A stretch of DNA of 7,393 nucleotides from Caldifarciminota bacterium (lineage in GTDB: Bacteria > Hydrothermota > UBA3072 > B12-G15). Below the pieces are notes generated by a model. The model searched no databases, was not told where the DNA came from, and was given only the letters and a program-made list of their open reading frames with translations. Numbering within the stretch: the first letter of the stretch is position 1; every line of letters begins with the position of its first letter. Shown here piece by piece: positions 6,780 through 7,393 of this stretch. The position numbers and the translations under genes are program-made. The stretch spans positions 1 through 7,393 of the forward strand of contig JAGGTX010000188.1 of the NCBI GenBank assembly GCA_021163525.1, written 5' to 3'.

Positions 6780-7060
6780 TTCTCCCTCCTCTTTCTCTCT
6801 ATTCCAGGTGAAGACACCTCAAGTGTGTAATGCCCGGGTATCGGGTCCTCTACATCAAGCCTTGTTGAGAGTTCCTTTGATACCTTAACACAGTCGTCAA
6901 TGGTCACGCCACCGGGTTTATCAATGAAAACCCTTAAAACAGTTCTACCAGGCCCCTTGAGTTCAAGGTCAAAGAGTTGAATCTCATCTGCTTCAAAAAC
7001 CCTGAGTGTCTCAAGGACTATTCTCCTGACTTCTTCCTCAATACTTTCCCATTCTTCCAT
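6776..7060 (-). CDS. rimP: Ribosome maturation factor RimP, N-terminal domain only
   Basis: RimP binds the small subunit during 16S rRNA folding and helps uS12 load. The usual protein is about 150 residues with an N-terminal alpha/beta domain and a C-terminal SH3-like barrel. Here there are only 94 residues. The N-terminal domain is complete and well conserved: LFDLEL (29-34), [18 protein letters not shown] (40-57), [19 protein letters not shown] (60-78) and the closing [10 protein letters not shown] (80-89). It then ends KRREK, exactly where the barrel should begin, and the next base is already shared with nusA, so there is no room for the missing domain. The ATG at 7060-7058 is the first start after an in-frame TGA; the nearest good AGGAGG is 13 bases upstream (7079-7074). 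The 5' end overlaps proS by 43 bases. Identity is secure; whether it works alone or with a barrel encoded elsewhere is unknown. Confidence 0.9.
   Translation of the reverse strand: MEEWESIEEEVRRIVLETLRVFEADEIQLFDLELKGPGRTVLRVFIDKPGGVTIDDCVKVSKELSTRLDVEDPIPGHYTLEVSSPGIERKRREK
6785..6790 (-). promoter_or_regulatory. Ribosome binding site of nusA encoded by the rimP tail
   Basis: On the minus strand AGGAGG ends five bases before the GTG start (6779-6777), an ideal spacing that decides for the GTG. The same bases are the last codons of rimP (Arg-Arg-Glu-Lys), so the basic tail of the short RimP is a by-product of, or constrained by, this site. Confidence 0.85.
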
Positions 7061-7393
7061 AGTTTTTCAACAACCTCCTGAACCCTACCAGGCTCAATCA
7101 TGATTTTTTCACTCCCATCCCTCCTTGATACCTCTACCTTTCCTTCCTTGAGACTCCTTGGACCAACAACCACCCTTACTGGAATACCAATAAGGTCAGC
7201 GTCCTTAAACTTAAACCCTGGTCCTACATCTCTGTCATCAAAGAGGACTTCGTGCGTTTCTTCAATTATATTAACCATTTTTCTGGATATTTCAAGGGCT
7301 TTTGAATCCCGAATGTCAAGGGGTATTACAAGCACATCAAATGGGGCGATTGGGTCTGGCCAGATTATACCATTTTCATCATTGTAGAGTTCA
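7018..7393 (-). CDS. proS: Prolyl-tRNA synthetase, C-terminal anticodon-binding domain (5' end outside window)
   Basis: ProRS attaches proline to tRNA-Pro in the cytosol. The frame runs from the right edge of the window to a TAG at 7020-7018, giving 124 residues. Fragment residues 8-18 are [11 protein letters not shown], 51-54 FDDR, and 59-71 [13 protein letters not shown], followed by [17 protein letters not shown]: these are the hallmark segments of the class II anticodon-binding domain of bacterial-type ProRS. The protein ends about 20 residues after the last conserved strand, without the C-terminal zinc-binding extension of archaeal/eukaryotic-type ProRS, so it is the bacterial type. The catalytic core and the editing (INS) domain are upstream and not visible. 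The last 43 bases overlap the start of rimP in another frame. proS just ahead of the rimP-nusA-infB group is known in several bacterial lineages. Confidence 0.95.
   Translation of the reverse strand, partial: ELYNDENGIIWPDPIAPFDVLVIPLDIRDSKALEISRKMVNIIEETHEVLFDDRDVGPGFKFKDADLIGIPVRVVVGPRSLKEGKVEVSRRDGSEKIMIEPGRVQEVVEKLWKNGKVLRKKSGE

Overview
The window is ordinary, densely packed bacterial chromosome. It holds the 3' part of a translation and transcription factor operon on the minus strand, plus the 3' end of one unrelated gene on the plus strand that converges on it. In minus-strand transcription order the operon reads proS (3' end only), rimP, nusA, infB, ylxP, rbfA, nrnA, lpd. All of these families are recognisable from conserved motifs. 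I see no tRNA, rRNA, CRISPR array, mobile element or phage gene.

Layout: bases 1-336 (+) are the C-terminal part of a LolA-like, outer-membrane lipoprotein-sorting type protein. Bases 337-452 are a short A+T-rich convergent intergenic region without a convincing terminator. Bases 453-7393 (-) are continuous coding sequence. At every junction the stop codon of one gene overlaps the start of the next (overlaps of 43, 4, 1, 4, 4, 8 and 4 bases from rimP to lpd), so the whole set is probably co-transcribed and translationally coupled. No promoter for either transcription unit is visible; both must lie outside the window.

How the genes fit together: ProRS charges tRNA-Pro. RimP and RbfA mature the 30S subunit. 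NusA modulates RNA polymerase pausing, termination and antitermination. IF2 places initiator tRNA on the 30S and joins the subunits. YlxP is a small conserved companion of this operon. NrnA degrades nano-RNA and pAp. The last gene, a dihydrolipoamide dehydrogenase, is a metabolic flavoenzyme that is not a usual member; it stands where truB, ribF and rpsO commonly follow.

Organism: the gene order and families are bacterial. The LolA-like gene suggests a diderm. Arginine codons are mostly AGA/AGG, the coding strand is purine-rich, and the proteins are rich in Lys and Glu, which fits a thermophilic or anaerobic lineage of low-to-middling GC. I cannot name the phylum; an uncultured diderm candidate phylum would fit, but that is a guess.

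The most notable departures from textbook are a RimP that ends after its N-terminal domain, a NusA whose second KH domain has lost the last glycine of its GXXG loop, the lpd gene at the operon end, and the absence of any gap between genes. I did not find evidence of a new system here.
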